Source: Paenibacillus sp.
GTDB lineage: Bacteria; Bacillota; Bacilli; Paenibacillales; Paenibacillaceae
Length of the DNA stretch: 51,183 nucleotides
Direction: 5' to 3'
NCBI GenBank assembly: GCA_031254035.1
Contig: JAIRVF010000023.1
Span: 1 to 51,183, forward strand
A program made the position numbers and the translations under genes. Each line of letters starts with the position of its first letter. The first letter of the stretch is position 1. Shown here one piece after another: positions 1-8,764 of this stretch. The notes below the pieces were generated by a model. The model did not search any database. It was not told the origin of the DNA and saw nothing but the letters and a program-made list of their open reading frames with translations.

Positions 1-4
1 GGGG

Positions 5-622
5 TTATGACGTATGTTCAAATCCGGCACGAATCCACTTTTCGATAATATCTTCGTCAAGAAACGGGGCTATCGGCTTCAAAGCACTGAACCCGCCCTT
101 TTCAAAGGCTTTGCGGGCGTATTCCTCGATGGTTCTTTCGCTCATGAACGGAGCCAGTGACTTCAGTTCACTGAAACCTTCGGTTTCACAAGCCTTTTTC
201 GCATATTCATCAATGATCTCGGTGCTAACAAACGGAGCAATCGATACGATTTCTTTCATGCTAAACTTTGATTTCAGATGACCGAAAATTTCGTCTGCCT
301 GATCCGTTTTTAAGATTGGAGCAACGGTGGAGAATTCATTTATCGAAATCTCGTTATTTTGCAAAAATTCTGAGGTATTGTTTTCGATAAATGTTTTAAC
401 CATTTTAGTTCCTTTTTGATTATCCAGAATCTGATCGATGCTCACCTCAAAAATATTCGCAAGCTCCGGCAGCTTGGAAATATCGGGCATCGTTTCGCCC
501 CGCTCCCAGTTGCTGATCGCCTGATAACTTACCCCCATGCGATCTGCAACTTCCATCTGTGTCATACCTTTTTCTTTTCTCATTTTGGCAATGTTTTTGC
601 CTATTTTGACCATATCAAACAT
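5..622 (-). CDS. XRE-family transcriptional regulator with C-terminal repeats
   Basis: A 205-residue DNA-binding protein. Residues about 7-65 form a Cro/C1-type helix-turn-helix (IGKNIAKMRKEKGMTQ, then VSYQAISNWERG). The C-terminal half carries three tandem units of about 28-30 residues built on FS.LK.IAPF..E.IIEEYA.KA.E.GG, probably a helical repeat for oligomerisation or ligand binding (inference). GAGGAGTG precedes the ATG at a good distance. The gene lies 82 bp downstream of the helicase on the same strand, with a 15-bp palindrome in the gap that could be its operator. It could regulate the helicase/ATPase/TerB cassette or be independent. The target is unknown. Confidence 0.9.
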   Translation of the reverse strand: MFDMVKIGKNIAKMRKEKGMTQMEVADRMGVSYQAISNWERGETMPDISKLPELANIFEVSIDQILDNQKGTKMVKTFIENNTSEFLQNNEISINEFSTVAPILKTDQADEIFGHLKSKFSMKEIVSIAPFVSTEIIDEYAKKACETEGFSELKSLAPFMSERTIEEYARKAFEKGGFSALKPIAPFLDEDIIEKWIRAGFEHTS

Positions 623-682
623 TTCAAATCACTCCTCATCGGTTGATGGGTTCAGTGTATCGAAAATGTGTAAATCCGTATA

Positions 683-697
683 TCAAGCGTCGCTTGA
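683..697. promoter_or_regulatory. Perfect 15-bp palindrome, candidate XRE operator
   Basis: TCAAGCG-T-CGCTTGA is a perfect inverted repeat between the helicase stop codon and the XRE start. Related half-sites, ACTCAA and TTGAGT, recur at 710-716 and 724-730 as a second hairpin-like inverted repeat inside the helicase 3' end. The position upstream of an XRE gene suggests autoregulation (inference). Confidence 0.5.
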
Positions 698-704
698 GTT
701 AGGA

Positions 705-2897
705 TCATTGACTCAATCCCTGCTTGAGTCCCCCTATATCCAACCCATCCACGGCAAATGCCTGACGTACCAGCTGCGGCGCAACAAACTCGTCGTATTT
801 GCCCAAGTAAGGTGCTTCATCGGGCCCCAAAAGCATCGACGGGTCCGTACAAGCAGCACATTCCTGTAAAATCTGTTCCAATAGCATCTGACTATCCGCT
901 TTTCCTGCCACAACGAAATAATAAGGCTCCATCGGCACGATGGAACGTAAGGATAGATGCTCCGCAAGATTGTTTTTGAGCAGCCGTTCCAACGTCCTAA
1001 ACTGCTTGCTTCCTACCCACGGCAAAATGAACAGCGAGTCGCCGCCAGCGGGAATGACCGCAGACCTCAAAAGTCCGCTTTCTTTGGCCAAACGCCGGGC
1101 CCGCTCCAGCCGGTTTACGGCTTGAGGGGACAGATACGCGTAGATGGTGCTATCCGCCAATACCTCACGCATTTTACGCATTACCAAAGTATGAACATCC
1201 CCGCCTGCACCAAGCCATAACGTATCGACTTTACCTAAAGCCGCTTTAACGTAAACCGCTTTGTGTTTGGTATCCACTTCGGTAACCTTCCAAAGCTTCC
1301 CTGCCAGCGAGAAACAATATCCAGGCGGCGGCACGGTCGTAATGGAGCCGATTTCCTCTGTGCCGTTGTAGACGGCATGCTCCTCATCATCTTTGAACAC
1401 AGCGTAGAAACGGAAGTTGTTTACGATCTTTTCACCCGTCAGTCCAATAATAAGGCTTTGCTGTTCGGTCCATTGAATATGGTCGGTTTGCAGCAAATAA
1501 TTCAGGAACACCTTATATTCGCCCGGAGTGATACGGCTAAATGATGGCAGCATAAGCACGTCGGATGTCAGCTCGGCCGGCGTCGCTTCACCCCTGCTTT
1601 TCAATATGCTCATTGTCTGATGATATAACAGTCCGATCGGCTTTTGCCGAATATCTAGCGGTTCCACCCAGCGATCACGGATATACAGCTCGATAACCGC
1701 AATGGCCCGCAGCAGCGTCCATGGCATACGTGCAGGCAGCATCGCATCTTCATCCTCTTCCTCCGGACAGACAAACAGCATTTCGGACGGCGCATCATTG
1801 CGCCTACCGGATCGGCCAAGCCGCTGCACAAAGCTGGACGCGCTGTATGGCGCCCCAAGCTGAACCACCCGTTCCAATTCCCCAAGGTCGATTCCCAGCT
1901 CAAGCGTCACCGTCGCAGCGGCAACAGCTGGCCCCGGCCCATCCTTCAGTGCGGCCTCCGCCTCTTCGCGCAGCATCGCTGAGATACTGCCGTGATGCAC
2001 ATGAAATACATCCGGCTGATGCCGATGTGCCGCCACTCTTCGCAGTTCAAGCGTTGTTAACTCCGCATCCGAACGGCTGTTGGTGAAGATGAGTGCTTTT
2101 TTCAAATGCGTACTGTCATATACGAAGTTGTAATAGGCTTTCCGCGCATTTTGCAGATGTTCCGCCTGTTCTTCATCGCGGGCATCCGGAAACGAAAAAT
2201 GCTCCACCCTGAGCCGCAGCTTACGTCCACCAGGCACGGATACCGCATCCACCGCTTGTTCACTCCCTGCACCGAGCCATGCCTTTGCTGCTTCATAGTC
2301 ACTTAATGTCGCCGATAATCCGACGCGTCTTGGCGAGCAGCCCGTCATTTTTCCGATCCGCGCGATCTGGCTCAGCACCTGAATTCCCCGATCTACTCCC
2401 ATAAAAGCATGCACTTCATCAATAATGATATATCTGAGATCATAGAATAACGCGGGAATTGCATTAGGCCGGTTCATCAACAGCCCTTCTAATGATTCCG
2501 GCGTAATCTGCAGGACACCCGAAGGGTTTCGCATCAGCTTGCTTTTTTCCGTTTGCGAAACATCGCCATGCCAATGCCAGACCGGGATATTGCCGTCTCG
2601 GAGCAGCTCCTTGATCCGTTCGAACTGGTCATTGATTAGCGCCTTCAACGGTCCGATGTATAAAATACCGACGGATGCGGACGGGCGTTCATGAAGTTCA
2701 GTCAATGCTGGAAAAAAAGCCGCTTCCGTCTTTCCCGATGCCGTTCCCGCAGCGATCAGCATGTGATGGGAAGTTTCCATGCAAATTTTGAGCGCTTCCA
2801 CTTGAGCCGGACGTAGCGTATCCCATCTTTTCCGGTAAATAAATTCTTGAATAAATGGGGCCAGACGGTAAAACAGCTGATTCGCTCCGCTACTCAT
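705..2897 (-). CDS. Lhr-like SF2 DEAD/DEAH-box helicase
   Basis: A 730-residue superfamily 2 helicase. Visible motifs are LRPAQ near residue 28, Walker A GTASGKTE (51-58), DEVH box (160-163), SAT (195-197), FTNS (271-274), ATVTLELGIDLG (328-339) and QRLGRSGRR (358-366). The remaining C-terminal half resembles the accessory part of Lhr/BrxHI-type helicases. Its ATG overlaps the stop of the upstream ATPase gene by four bases (ATGA), so the two are translationally coupled. Together with the ATPase and the TerB-N/TerB-C protein it forms a three-gene cassette of the type predicted to process DNA. Predicted role: ATP-driven remodelling of foreign or damaged DNA (inference from family). Confidence 0.88.
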   Translation of the reverse strand: MSSGANQLFYRLAPFIQEFIYRKRWDTLRPAQVEALKICMETSHHMLIAAGTASGKTEAAFFPALTELHERPSASVGILYIGPLKALINDQFERIKELLRDGNIPVWHWHGDVSQTEKSKLMRNPSGVLQITPESLEGLLMNRPNAIPALFYDLRYIIIDEVHAFMGVDRGIQVLSQIARIGKMTGCSPRRVGLSATLSDYEAAKAWLGAGSEQAVDAVSVPGGRKLRLRVEHFSFPDARDEEQAEHLQNARKAYYNFVYDSTHLKKALIFTNSRSDAELTTLELRRVAAHRHQPDVFHVHHGSISAMLREEAEAALKDGPGPAVAAATVTLELGIDLGELERVVQLGAPYSASSFVQRLGRSGRRNDAPSEMLFVCPEEEDEDAMLPARMPWTLLRAIAVIELYIRDRWVEPLDIRQKPIGLLYHQTMSILKSRGEATPAELTSDVLMLPSFSRITPGEYKVFLNYLLQTDHIQWTEQQSLIIGLTGEKIVNNFRFYAVFKDDEEHAVYNGTEEIGSITTVPPPGYCFSLAGKLWKVTEVDTKHKAVYVKAALGKVDTLWLGAGGDVHTLVMRKMREVLADSTIYAYLSPQAVNRLERARRLAKESGLLRSAVIPAGGDSLFILPWVGSKQFRTLERLLKNNLAEHLSLRSIVPMEPYYFVVAGKADSQMLLEQILQECAACTDPSMLLGPDEAPYLGKYDEFVAPQLVRQAFAVDGLDIGGLKQGLSQ

Positions 2898-4248
2898 AGC
2901 TCAAACTCCGCCAAAAAATCATCCAAATCGTCTTGCTCCTGATCGCCTGCCGCAGGCGCTACCATGCGCTCACCCAGCAGTTGATCGAATGAAGCTTCTG
3001 GATTTTGATGCAATGTATGCAGTAAATCCATAAAATCTCGCACCACTTCACGCGGAGTAAGCAGCTCGTCCGCCCCCATTCTTCCGACAGCCATTTCCAT
3101 AAATTGAATTAAGTCCTCATCGGTTAAGGATGGGCTATAACTAAAATGCAGACCATGAATTTGCAGCAGTTTTTGCAGTAAAATCAAAATCTCTTCATGC
3201 GACAGCATATCCAGCTTGAGAATCGGACCGGTAAAGTTCCGGTAGCCGCTGCCTGCAAAACGGCCTTCCACCAAACGAGAGCGCAGCGCCTCATAACTGA
3301 ATAAGCCGCGCCGCTCGTCTTCAACAAACTGGGGTGTACCGCCCAGGAATATGCCAAGATGCTCCGCTTTTCCCTGCATCGTATCATTAAACATCGTCAG
3401 CAGCTTTTCGTAATTGCTTGTGCGGGCGATGCTGTTCGATATTTTATATAAATTGACGCCTTCGTCGATAAAAAGCAGCAACCCTTTATAGCCGATTTTC
3501 GCCACAAACTCCGACCACAGCTTCATATAGTCATACCAATTGTCATCGTCGATGATGACGCCAACATCCAGCTCTTTTCTCGCTTCAGTCTTGTTTGGGA
3601 ATTCGCCACGCAGCCAGCGCAGAGCCGCCTGCTTCTTTTCATCTTCCCCAAGTTTGTATCCGTTCCAATACGCCGCCAGCACCCGGGCAAAATCAAATCC
3701 GTGCACTAAATTTTGCATTTCTGCCGTGACCGCGAAAATCCGCTGCTCGACCTCCTGCGTTAACGCCGGTCTCCGGAACGTAATCCGCCTTCTTTCATCG
3801 CTTCCTGCTGAATCGTGGTAATCCACTTCTGAAGAACGGCTTCGAGCGCTCCCCCGTCCGGACGCGTTCGCGTGGACAAATGGGTCATCAGCTCACGGTA
3901 AGTTGCCAGCCCTTGTCCCTTCGTGCCAACCAGTCTGCGTTCGGGCGACAAATCAGCGTCAGCCGTAACAAAATCCCGGTCCAGCGCATAATTGCGGATC
4001 GTTTGCAGAAGGAAGCTTTTCCCGCTGCCATAACGGCCGGTGATCAGCTTCATTGCAGCTCCGCCTTCGGCGATATTTTCCATATCCCGCAAAATGGCTT
4101 CAACCTCCGGTTTCCGTCCCACGGCGATATGCTCAAGACCGATCCGCGGTACCACGCCTGCCGTTAATGAATTGACAAGCGCAGTTGTCAGACGCCTTGG
4201 AATTTTTAAATCCGTCTTTTTTATATCCGTCTTTTTTAATTCTGTCAT
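2894..4248 (-). pseudogene. DUF2791 (BrxC/BrxD-like) P-loop ATPase, split by a frameshift
   Basis: Two overlapping reading frames make one ATPase of roughly 440 residues. The upstream half (3760-4248) starts MTELKKTDIKK and carries Walker A GRYGSGKS at residues 71-78. The downstream half (2894-3826) carries a Walker B-like LLLFIDEG and GGTPQF. Near 3774-3785 the coding frame passes from GGLRSG to TFRRPALTQ; restoring one missing base would join the halves smoothly. No slippery heptamer is seen, so mutation or sequencing error is likelier than programmed frameshifting. The gene follows the TerB gene by 20 bp with an AGAGGTG site and overlaps the helicase start. Family members serve as ATPases in BREX-like and TerB-linked systems. 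Confidence 0.8.
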
Positions 4249-4268
4249 GCTTTTTCACCTCTTTAATT

Positions 4269-5768
4269 TTACCTTTGCAATAACTCAAAACAATCGATAT
4301 ATTCCTCCGCAATGCTCTCGCCGTCGACCACCAAATCTCCGATCGTTTCCATCGCGAATTCATTGATTTCATCCAGCAGCAGCGCTGGCATCGTTCCGTA
4401 CTTTTCGGCAATTCGATCCAAACTGAAGGATGCGTCTTCCGATTTTAGTGCATACAAAGCTTCGAGATGAACTTGCCCAAGCTGCCTGGCGAATAGTATC
4501 CATTCCTCGTCCAGGCTGGACGTATCCCATACGATTTCCTGGTCAGATCCCGAATGATGATCTAGATGATCAGGCGCCAGCTTTTCTTCCACTGACTGTA
4601 CATGCTCTACCGACTGCACATCCTCTACCGTCAGCATGCTTCGAACTTCTTCGCTATCTTTTTGCAGCTCAGCCAATCTTCCGGGATCAATGGAAATGAT
4701 AGGACCAGCAGGTTTTTGTGGTGTGAATTCCTTGTCAAGAAAACGTGCGATCAGTGTTTCCGTCTCTTGTTTCAGCGTGACGCCGCGCAGACGGCCCTTG
4801 AAGTGCTGCAATTCCCTTAATTTATTTTCCGTACAGCGCACCAGCTGTGTTATGTAATAACGAAGAGGTGGGCATTTACGCAATTGTGAAATATGGAGAG
4901 GGAACGTTCGTCCGTACATGTCTGCGTCATAAATCGCACTGCGGAACAAGTACCGCTCTATCCACTTCCCCCGTCCCTGGTAGAAAGTATCCACCAGCTT
5001 TTTCCCGGTTGTTTTCTGCAAGAAGGAATCGACCAGGATAACAACCTTCGGCACATATTCCTCCAAAAGCGCTTTTCCACCATCTAGATAAAATTTGCTA
5101 CGCTCTACATCGTAATCCGAAAGGGTTAATATATGCTCAAAACTGAGCGCGGAAGGTTCATATGTAAACAGTCTGGTTAATTCCAGATCATATAACTCTC
5201 CTGCTTTGGCAGATTGAGATCGAGTCACGATGTCCATTAAAGGAAGATCCAGCTGATGTACAAGCACAAAATCGCTTATCCAATCGGCCATATAGCCGTT
5301 TAGCTTGGGATACTTTTCTCCGTAAGCGTCCCATATTTTCACCATCAATTCGTAACCCTGATCTGGTTTATCCCAACCAACACCATGAATCAGCTCATAC
5401 AAATAGACGAAAATATAAGAAAGATCAGTGAAAGGATACCTACCCATCCGCACTTCGCTTCTCCAGTAAAAATACCAGCTGCACTGCGATTCACTCATAT
5501 GCTCGTAGGTAGGCCAATAACTCATAAACGGTGCGTAAGCTGCCGGCTCGCCTTCCCGATCCGCAAAGTCCCGGGCTTGAAGCAAAAATCTCCGCTCTTT
5601 CGTGAGCTCTTGGGTAAAAAGAGGAGGTTGTTGTGCAGAGGGATTTTCCCGCTCTGGAATGATCATTTCCTGAATTGAAGCACTGCTTCGATCCTGATCA
5701 TCACTTATATCAATTTCCGCAAAGTCCAAAGACTTGTTATCTGGATTCATGGAACCGTACATCACCAT
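4269..5768 (-). CDS. TerB-N / TerB-C domain protein
   Basis: A 499-residue cytoplasmic protein with no signal peptide or membrane segment. Residues about 75-200 match the TerB-N pattern (APFMSYWPTYEHMSESQCSW, then YFYWRSEVRMGRYPFTDLSY). The last 90 residues, after a variable Glu/Val/Gln-rich linker, resemble TerB-C (EWILFARQLGQVHLEAL). TerB-N/TerB-C proteins are known from predicted tellurite-resistance-like and DNA-processing operons that also encode a P-loop ATPase and an SF2 helicase, which is exactly the order found downstream. An in-frame stop directly precedes the first ATG; ATGs at codons 1, 3 and 7 are all possible, as none has a strong ribosome binding site. It is the first gene of the cassette. 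Confidence 0.8.
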   Translation of the reverse strand: MVMYGSMNPDNKSLDFAEIDISDDQDRSSASIQEMIIPERENPSAQQPPLFTQELTKERRFLLQARDFADREGEPAAYAPFMSYWPTYEHMSESQCSWYFYWRSEVRMGRYPFTDLSYIFVYLYELIHGVGWDKPDQGYELMVKIWDAYGEKYPKLNGYMADWISDFVLVHQLDLPLMDIVTRSQSAKAGELYDLELTRLFTYEPSALSFEHILTLSDYDVERSKFYLDGGKALLEEYVPKVVILVDSFLQKTTGKKLVDTFYQGRGKWIERYLFRSAIYDADMYGRTFPLHISQLRKCPPLRYYITQLVRCTENKLRELQHFKGRLRGVTLKQETETLIARFLDKEFTPQKPAGPIISIDPGRLAELQKDSEEVRSMLTVEDVQSVEHVQSVEEKLAPDHLDHHSGSDQEIVWDTSSLDEEWILFARQLGQVHLEALYALKSEDASFSLDRIAEKYGTMPALLLDEINEFAMETIGDLVVDGESIAEEYIDCFELLQR

Positions 5769-5820
5769 TCAAATAGAATATTTGTTCTGTTTTTTCATTA
5801 TAATACAAATCGGTTGCGGG

Positions 5821-6156
5821 TTACCATTGGTCCTCGGAAACGTCATAAATCAATACGTCTGGGTATCCTGCTGGCGTTTCAGCTGGAAATGCGTTAACTA
5901 AACTATAGATATCAAATTGTTTTACGCTATTTCCCTTTTCGTCCAAGAAATCATATTGCCCATTTTTATAATAAGACCCGGGTATATCAATATTTACCAT
6001 CCAAGAGTAACTGTCAGGAGCTTTTACCTTTGCACCTTTGTTTTTTGAAATAATGTTATAAATGGTTGATACGTAAGTGCATCCTTTTGACCATGAATGA
6101 CCTAATTGCGCACAGAAAAAAGAAAAAGCCTGCACTTTCGCAAGCTTTTTACCCAA
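5821..6156 (-). pseudogene. Probable 3' gene fragment fused to a repeat
   Basis: An open frame of 111 codons whose first roughly 28 codons are read from the dispersed stem-loop repeat (6075-6239). Only the last 83 or so residues, ending DVLIYDVSEDQW, look like native protein. I do not recognise the family. The repeat sits exactly where the 5' end of the gene would be, so this is probably the C-terminal remnant of a larger gene. A short expressed protein starting inside the repeat cannot be excluded. Confidence 0.4.
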
Positions 6157-6239
6157 ATCAAGCCGTATGTCGTAAATAGATGCACTTTTGCATCAATTTC
6201 GCTACTTGACGGGGTGCAGTTCACCTTTTGGGACACCCC
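6075..6239. repeat. Stem-loop repeat, family 1, copy A (truncated at its left end)
   Basis: Near-identical to 38509-38676 and, inverted, to 31832-31975. It contains hairpins with cores TGCACTTTCGCA (about 6131) and TGCACTTTTGCA (about 6181), each followed by a T-rich run, and ends in a GGGGTG...CACCCC inverted repeat. It lacks about 65 bp of the left part present in copies B and C. Confidence 0.85.
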
Positions 6240-6302
6240 CATGAACCGCTACCATATGCAGGTAGTTTTACGTGTGTTAGCCGAACCTTTTAACGCTTCT
6301 TT

Positions 6303-6743
6303 TTAATGAAACTCCACATCGACCTTTTTCCGATGATCACCATCAATCTTCCGCATACGGACTTCCAATACCCCGTTTTTATAAGTCGCTTTGACCCCTT
6401 CGGGGGAGACATCAGACGGCAGCGTAATCAAACGGTGGAACCGCCCGGAATAACGTTCCCGTCTGTGCATATGCTCCTCCTTGACTTCATTTGATTTGTT
6501 CACAGTACCGCTGATCGACAGATTATTGTGGTCAACTTCGATTTTGACATCCTCTTTTTGTTCCAAACCTGGAATGTCGCAAGCCGCAATAACCTCGTTT
6601 TCCATCTCATAGATATCCACATTCATTTGGCCGAAGTTTTGAGGAAACCCTTTAAAAGACGGGAGATCATTGGTGAAATAACGGTCCATTTCTCGTCGTA
6701 TGTTATCCAAATGGCGGAATGGTTCATATGGCACTAAAGGCAT
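6303..6743 (-). CDS. Hsp20/alpha-crystallin family small heat shock protein
   Basis: A 146-residue small heat shock protein that holds unfolding proteins in an ATP-independent way in the cytoplasm. The alpha-crystallin domain spans about residues 40-135 (VDIYEMENEVIAACDIPGL near the start, GVLEVRM near the end, the usual A-x-x-x-x-GVL signature as ATYKNGVLEV). AAGGAGG lies 9 bases before the ATG. It is a single gene, with the sigma/anti-sigma pair upstream in the same direction but about 115 bp away. Length and domain layout are typical. No CIRCE-type inverted repeat is visible in front of it. Confidence 0.92.
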   Translation of the reverse strand: MPLVPYEPFRHLDNIRREMDRYFTNDLPSFKGFPQNFGQMNVDIYEMENEVIAACDIPGLEQKEDVKIEVDHNNLSISGTVNKSNEVKEEHMHRRERYSGRFHRLITLPSDVSPEGVKATYKNGVLEVRMRKIDGDHRKKVDVEFH

Positions 6744-6859
6744 TTGATATTTCCTCCTTATCTTTTTCGGAATTATTTTTGCCGAAGTACCAAAAAATAT
6801 CCATGCCGTTATTTATTCACCAGACAGATCCGTCCTATTTTCATTACCCTTTGACTCCC

Positions 6860-7969
6860 CTATTTCACCTGAATCTTGGTTTCAAGCTCGGGAATGTATT
6901 TTTTTTCTCCTGTTTTTGGAGACCGAACAAATGGTTTAATCGTCACAAACTCAGGAATTTCCTCAAAAGGCTCAAAGCTGCATACATATTCGAAGTGGTC
7001 TGCTTCTCCGGAGCCACTTCCATCAATCATATTTTGCAGATTTCCTTTATCATCCGTGATATCGTAATCAATATTAACGAAATCAGTGGCCTTGTACTGA
7101 TCCGGAACCAATTTAGAGATTTCTTTCAGGTCCTGGCCTTGATCGCTTCTGATCCCGACCTCAAGCTGCGTCGTAACTGGCGTAATTTTGAGCTTGACGA
7201 TGCTCATCCGGACATGACCAAGATCCTTGAATTCGTCCGGTGTAATGACCGTGATTTTATCCGTCTTTTTGACCGGAAGATTGAACTCGAACGGCTCCGA
7301 CTGATCGTGTAAGGTAATAAGGAGCTTCAGCTCAAATTCATCCGGGATATGAAGCCCTGGGGAATCCAAAGCGGTCACGATGATCGAATTCGGAGCTTCG
7401 CTTCCTCCCCGGGCGATACCCATAGCGGTATTGACCAAAGAACCGTTCACATAAAAATCGATATTATTCAGACCGAGCGACGCATGCTTAATCCAACTGC
7501 TTGCATCATCAGTCCAGTTCTCTTCCGGTAGTTTGTCGCGGCTCAGCACCAGGTTCAAGCGGCTCCCATCGTAAATCAGTTCTGACAGCGTTACTGTAAC
7601 CCCGTTATGAGTCACGCTCTGATCCATTTTCACGGTCATTCCTTCATCGCTCGCTTTCTGCAAGCCGCGGTCTCCCGCCAGTTTAAATACACTTTCAAAA
7701 AATGGAATTTGACTTAATGCTTGTGCCATTACCGGTGAAACAAAACCGGAACCGATCAGCAGCATAAACGCTGCCGCAGATCCAGAAACAATTAAAACCG
7801 ACCGTCGGATCCAGCTTCTTTTTTTCCTTTGTTCAGGTTCAGGTTCGGCCATCGGCATATCTTCGAGCATGAAATAAGTTTTGTCCAGCCTCATGCGAAC
7901 GGACTCCGGTATTTCCTGTACCGGTTCTTCTTTTAATTGAAGGAGATCTTCATGATCCAGTCCTTTCAT
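6860..7969 (-). CDS. DUF4179 membrane protein, likely anti-sigma factor
   Basis: A 369-residue protein with a short cytoplasmic N-terminus, one membrane helix at about residues 54-74 (RRSVLIVSGSAAAFMLLIGS) and a large extracytoplasmic domain of the DUF4179 type (MAQALSQIPFFESVFKLAGD after the helix). Such proteins are commonly paired with ECF sigma factors and thought to hold them at the membrane until an envelope signal arrives. Its ATG overlaps the sigma gene stop by four bases, so the two are coupled. The signal is unknown. Confidence 0.85.
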   Translation of the reverse strand: MKGLDHEDLLQLKEEPVQEIPESVRMRLDKTYFMLEDMPMAEPEPEQRKKRSWIRRSVLIVSGSAAAFMLLIGSGFVSPVMAQALSQIPFFESVFKLAGDRGLQKASDEGMTVKMDQSVTHNGVTVTLSELIYDGSRLNLVLSRDKLPEENWTDDASSWIKHASLGLNNIDFYVNGSLVNTAMGIARGGSEAPNSIIVTALDSPGLHIPDEFELKLLITLHDQSEPFEFNLPVKKTDKITVITPDEFKDLGHVRMSIVKLKITPVTTQLEVGIRSDQGQDLKEISKLVPDQYKATDFVNIDYDITDDKGNLQNMIDGSGSGEADHFEYVCSFEPFEEIPEFVTIKPFVRSPKTGEKKYIPELETKIQVK

Positions 7970-8499
7970 AACCTCACCTCCCTTGGTACAGGGTTATTTA
8001 ACCAACGCGATAACGTCATTCTGGCGCGGTAAAGCCTTGTCTTCACCGTTCCTTCTGATAACTCCAACATCTCCGCGATTTCACGTATCGGCAAGTCCTG
8101 AAAATAATGCAAAATAACAATCGTCCGCTGCGCCTCCTCCAAACGATAAACCGCATCCCTCAGATCCATTCGATCATCCGGAGATTTGGCTATATAGACA
8201 GGCTCGGGCGGCTCAGCCATCACTATGGTTCTCGATTTTTTACGGAGTAGTGTGTTGCATTCATTAATAAGGATTCTACAAACCCATGTGTTAAAAAAGG
8301 CCGGATTTTTAAGCGTCGGGAGTGACTTATACGCTTTTAAAATCGTTTCCTGCATCGCATCGGCACAATCCTCATCTTTTTTAACGATGGATCTGGCAAT
8401 GTTGTACATCCGAAGCTCGATTTTTTTAATCAATGCGATAAAAGCATCTTTATTCCCTTCCTGTGCACGCTTTACTTCGGTTTCAAGATCTATATTCAA
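7966..8499 (-). CDS. ECF RNA polymerase sigma factor
   Basis: An extracytoplasmic-function sigma-70 factor of about 177 residues. Region 2 is visible as DAFIALIKKIELRMYNIARS followed by DCADAMQETILKAYKS; region 4 as RTIVILHYFQDLPIREIAEM followed by LSEGTVKTRLYRAR. The chosen start is a TTG at 8499 with GAAAGGGGG just upstream; an in-frame TTG at 8553 would add 18 residues but has only a weak ribosome binding site. It is coupled to the DUF4179 gene, its presumed antagonist. ECF factors often transcribe their own operon, but I found no convincing ECF promoter in the 8500-8764 gap. Confidence 0.9.
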   Translation of the reverse strand: MNIDLETEVKRAQEGNKDAFIALIKKIELRMYNIARSIVKKDEDCADAMQETILKAYKSLPTLKNPAFFNTWVCRILINECNTLLRKKSRTIVMAEPPEPVYIAKSPDDRMDLRDAVYRLEEAQRTIVILHYFQDLPIREIAEMLELSEGTVKTRLYRARMTLSRWLNNPVPREVRL

Positions 8500-8764
8500 A
8501 CGGGGCGTCCCCCTTTCAATTTTCTGGACATAAATTAGACGATGCTCTCTCAAAATAGGTCACAAAAATAGAGCAATTACGAATCAATTCATCATGAAGG
8601 CTGTCTGCTTGAACTCAGACTGAATATAATCGATACCAAATCGGATCGATTTATTCCTGCTTCAAACACTCGCATCAATCATAATGAATTTGATTCATCT
8701 CTGCTCTATTTTACATGTTTCAAGTTTTGACGAATGGTTTGACCTGTAAAATATATCCTCTTCG

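Noticed and set aside
3760..3826. Programmed ribosomal frameshifting in the ATPase gene
   Set aside because: No slippery X-XXY-YYZ heptamer or strong downstream stem is visible in the overlap, and the family is normally encoded in a single frame.
6719..7312. Plus-strand open frame of 197 codons
   Set aside because: It is antisense to the DUF4179 gene, lacks a recognisable domain, and is explained by the codon structure of that gene.
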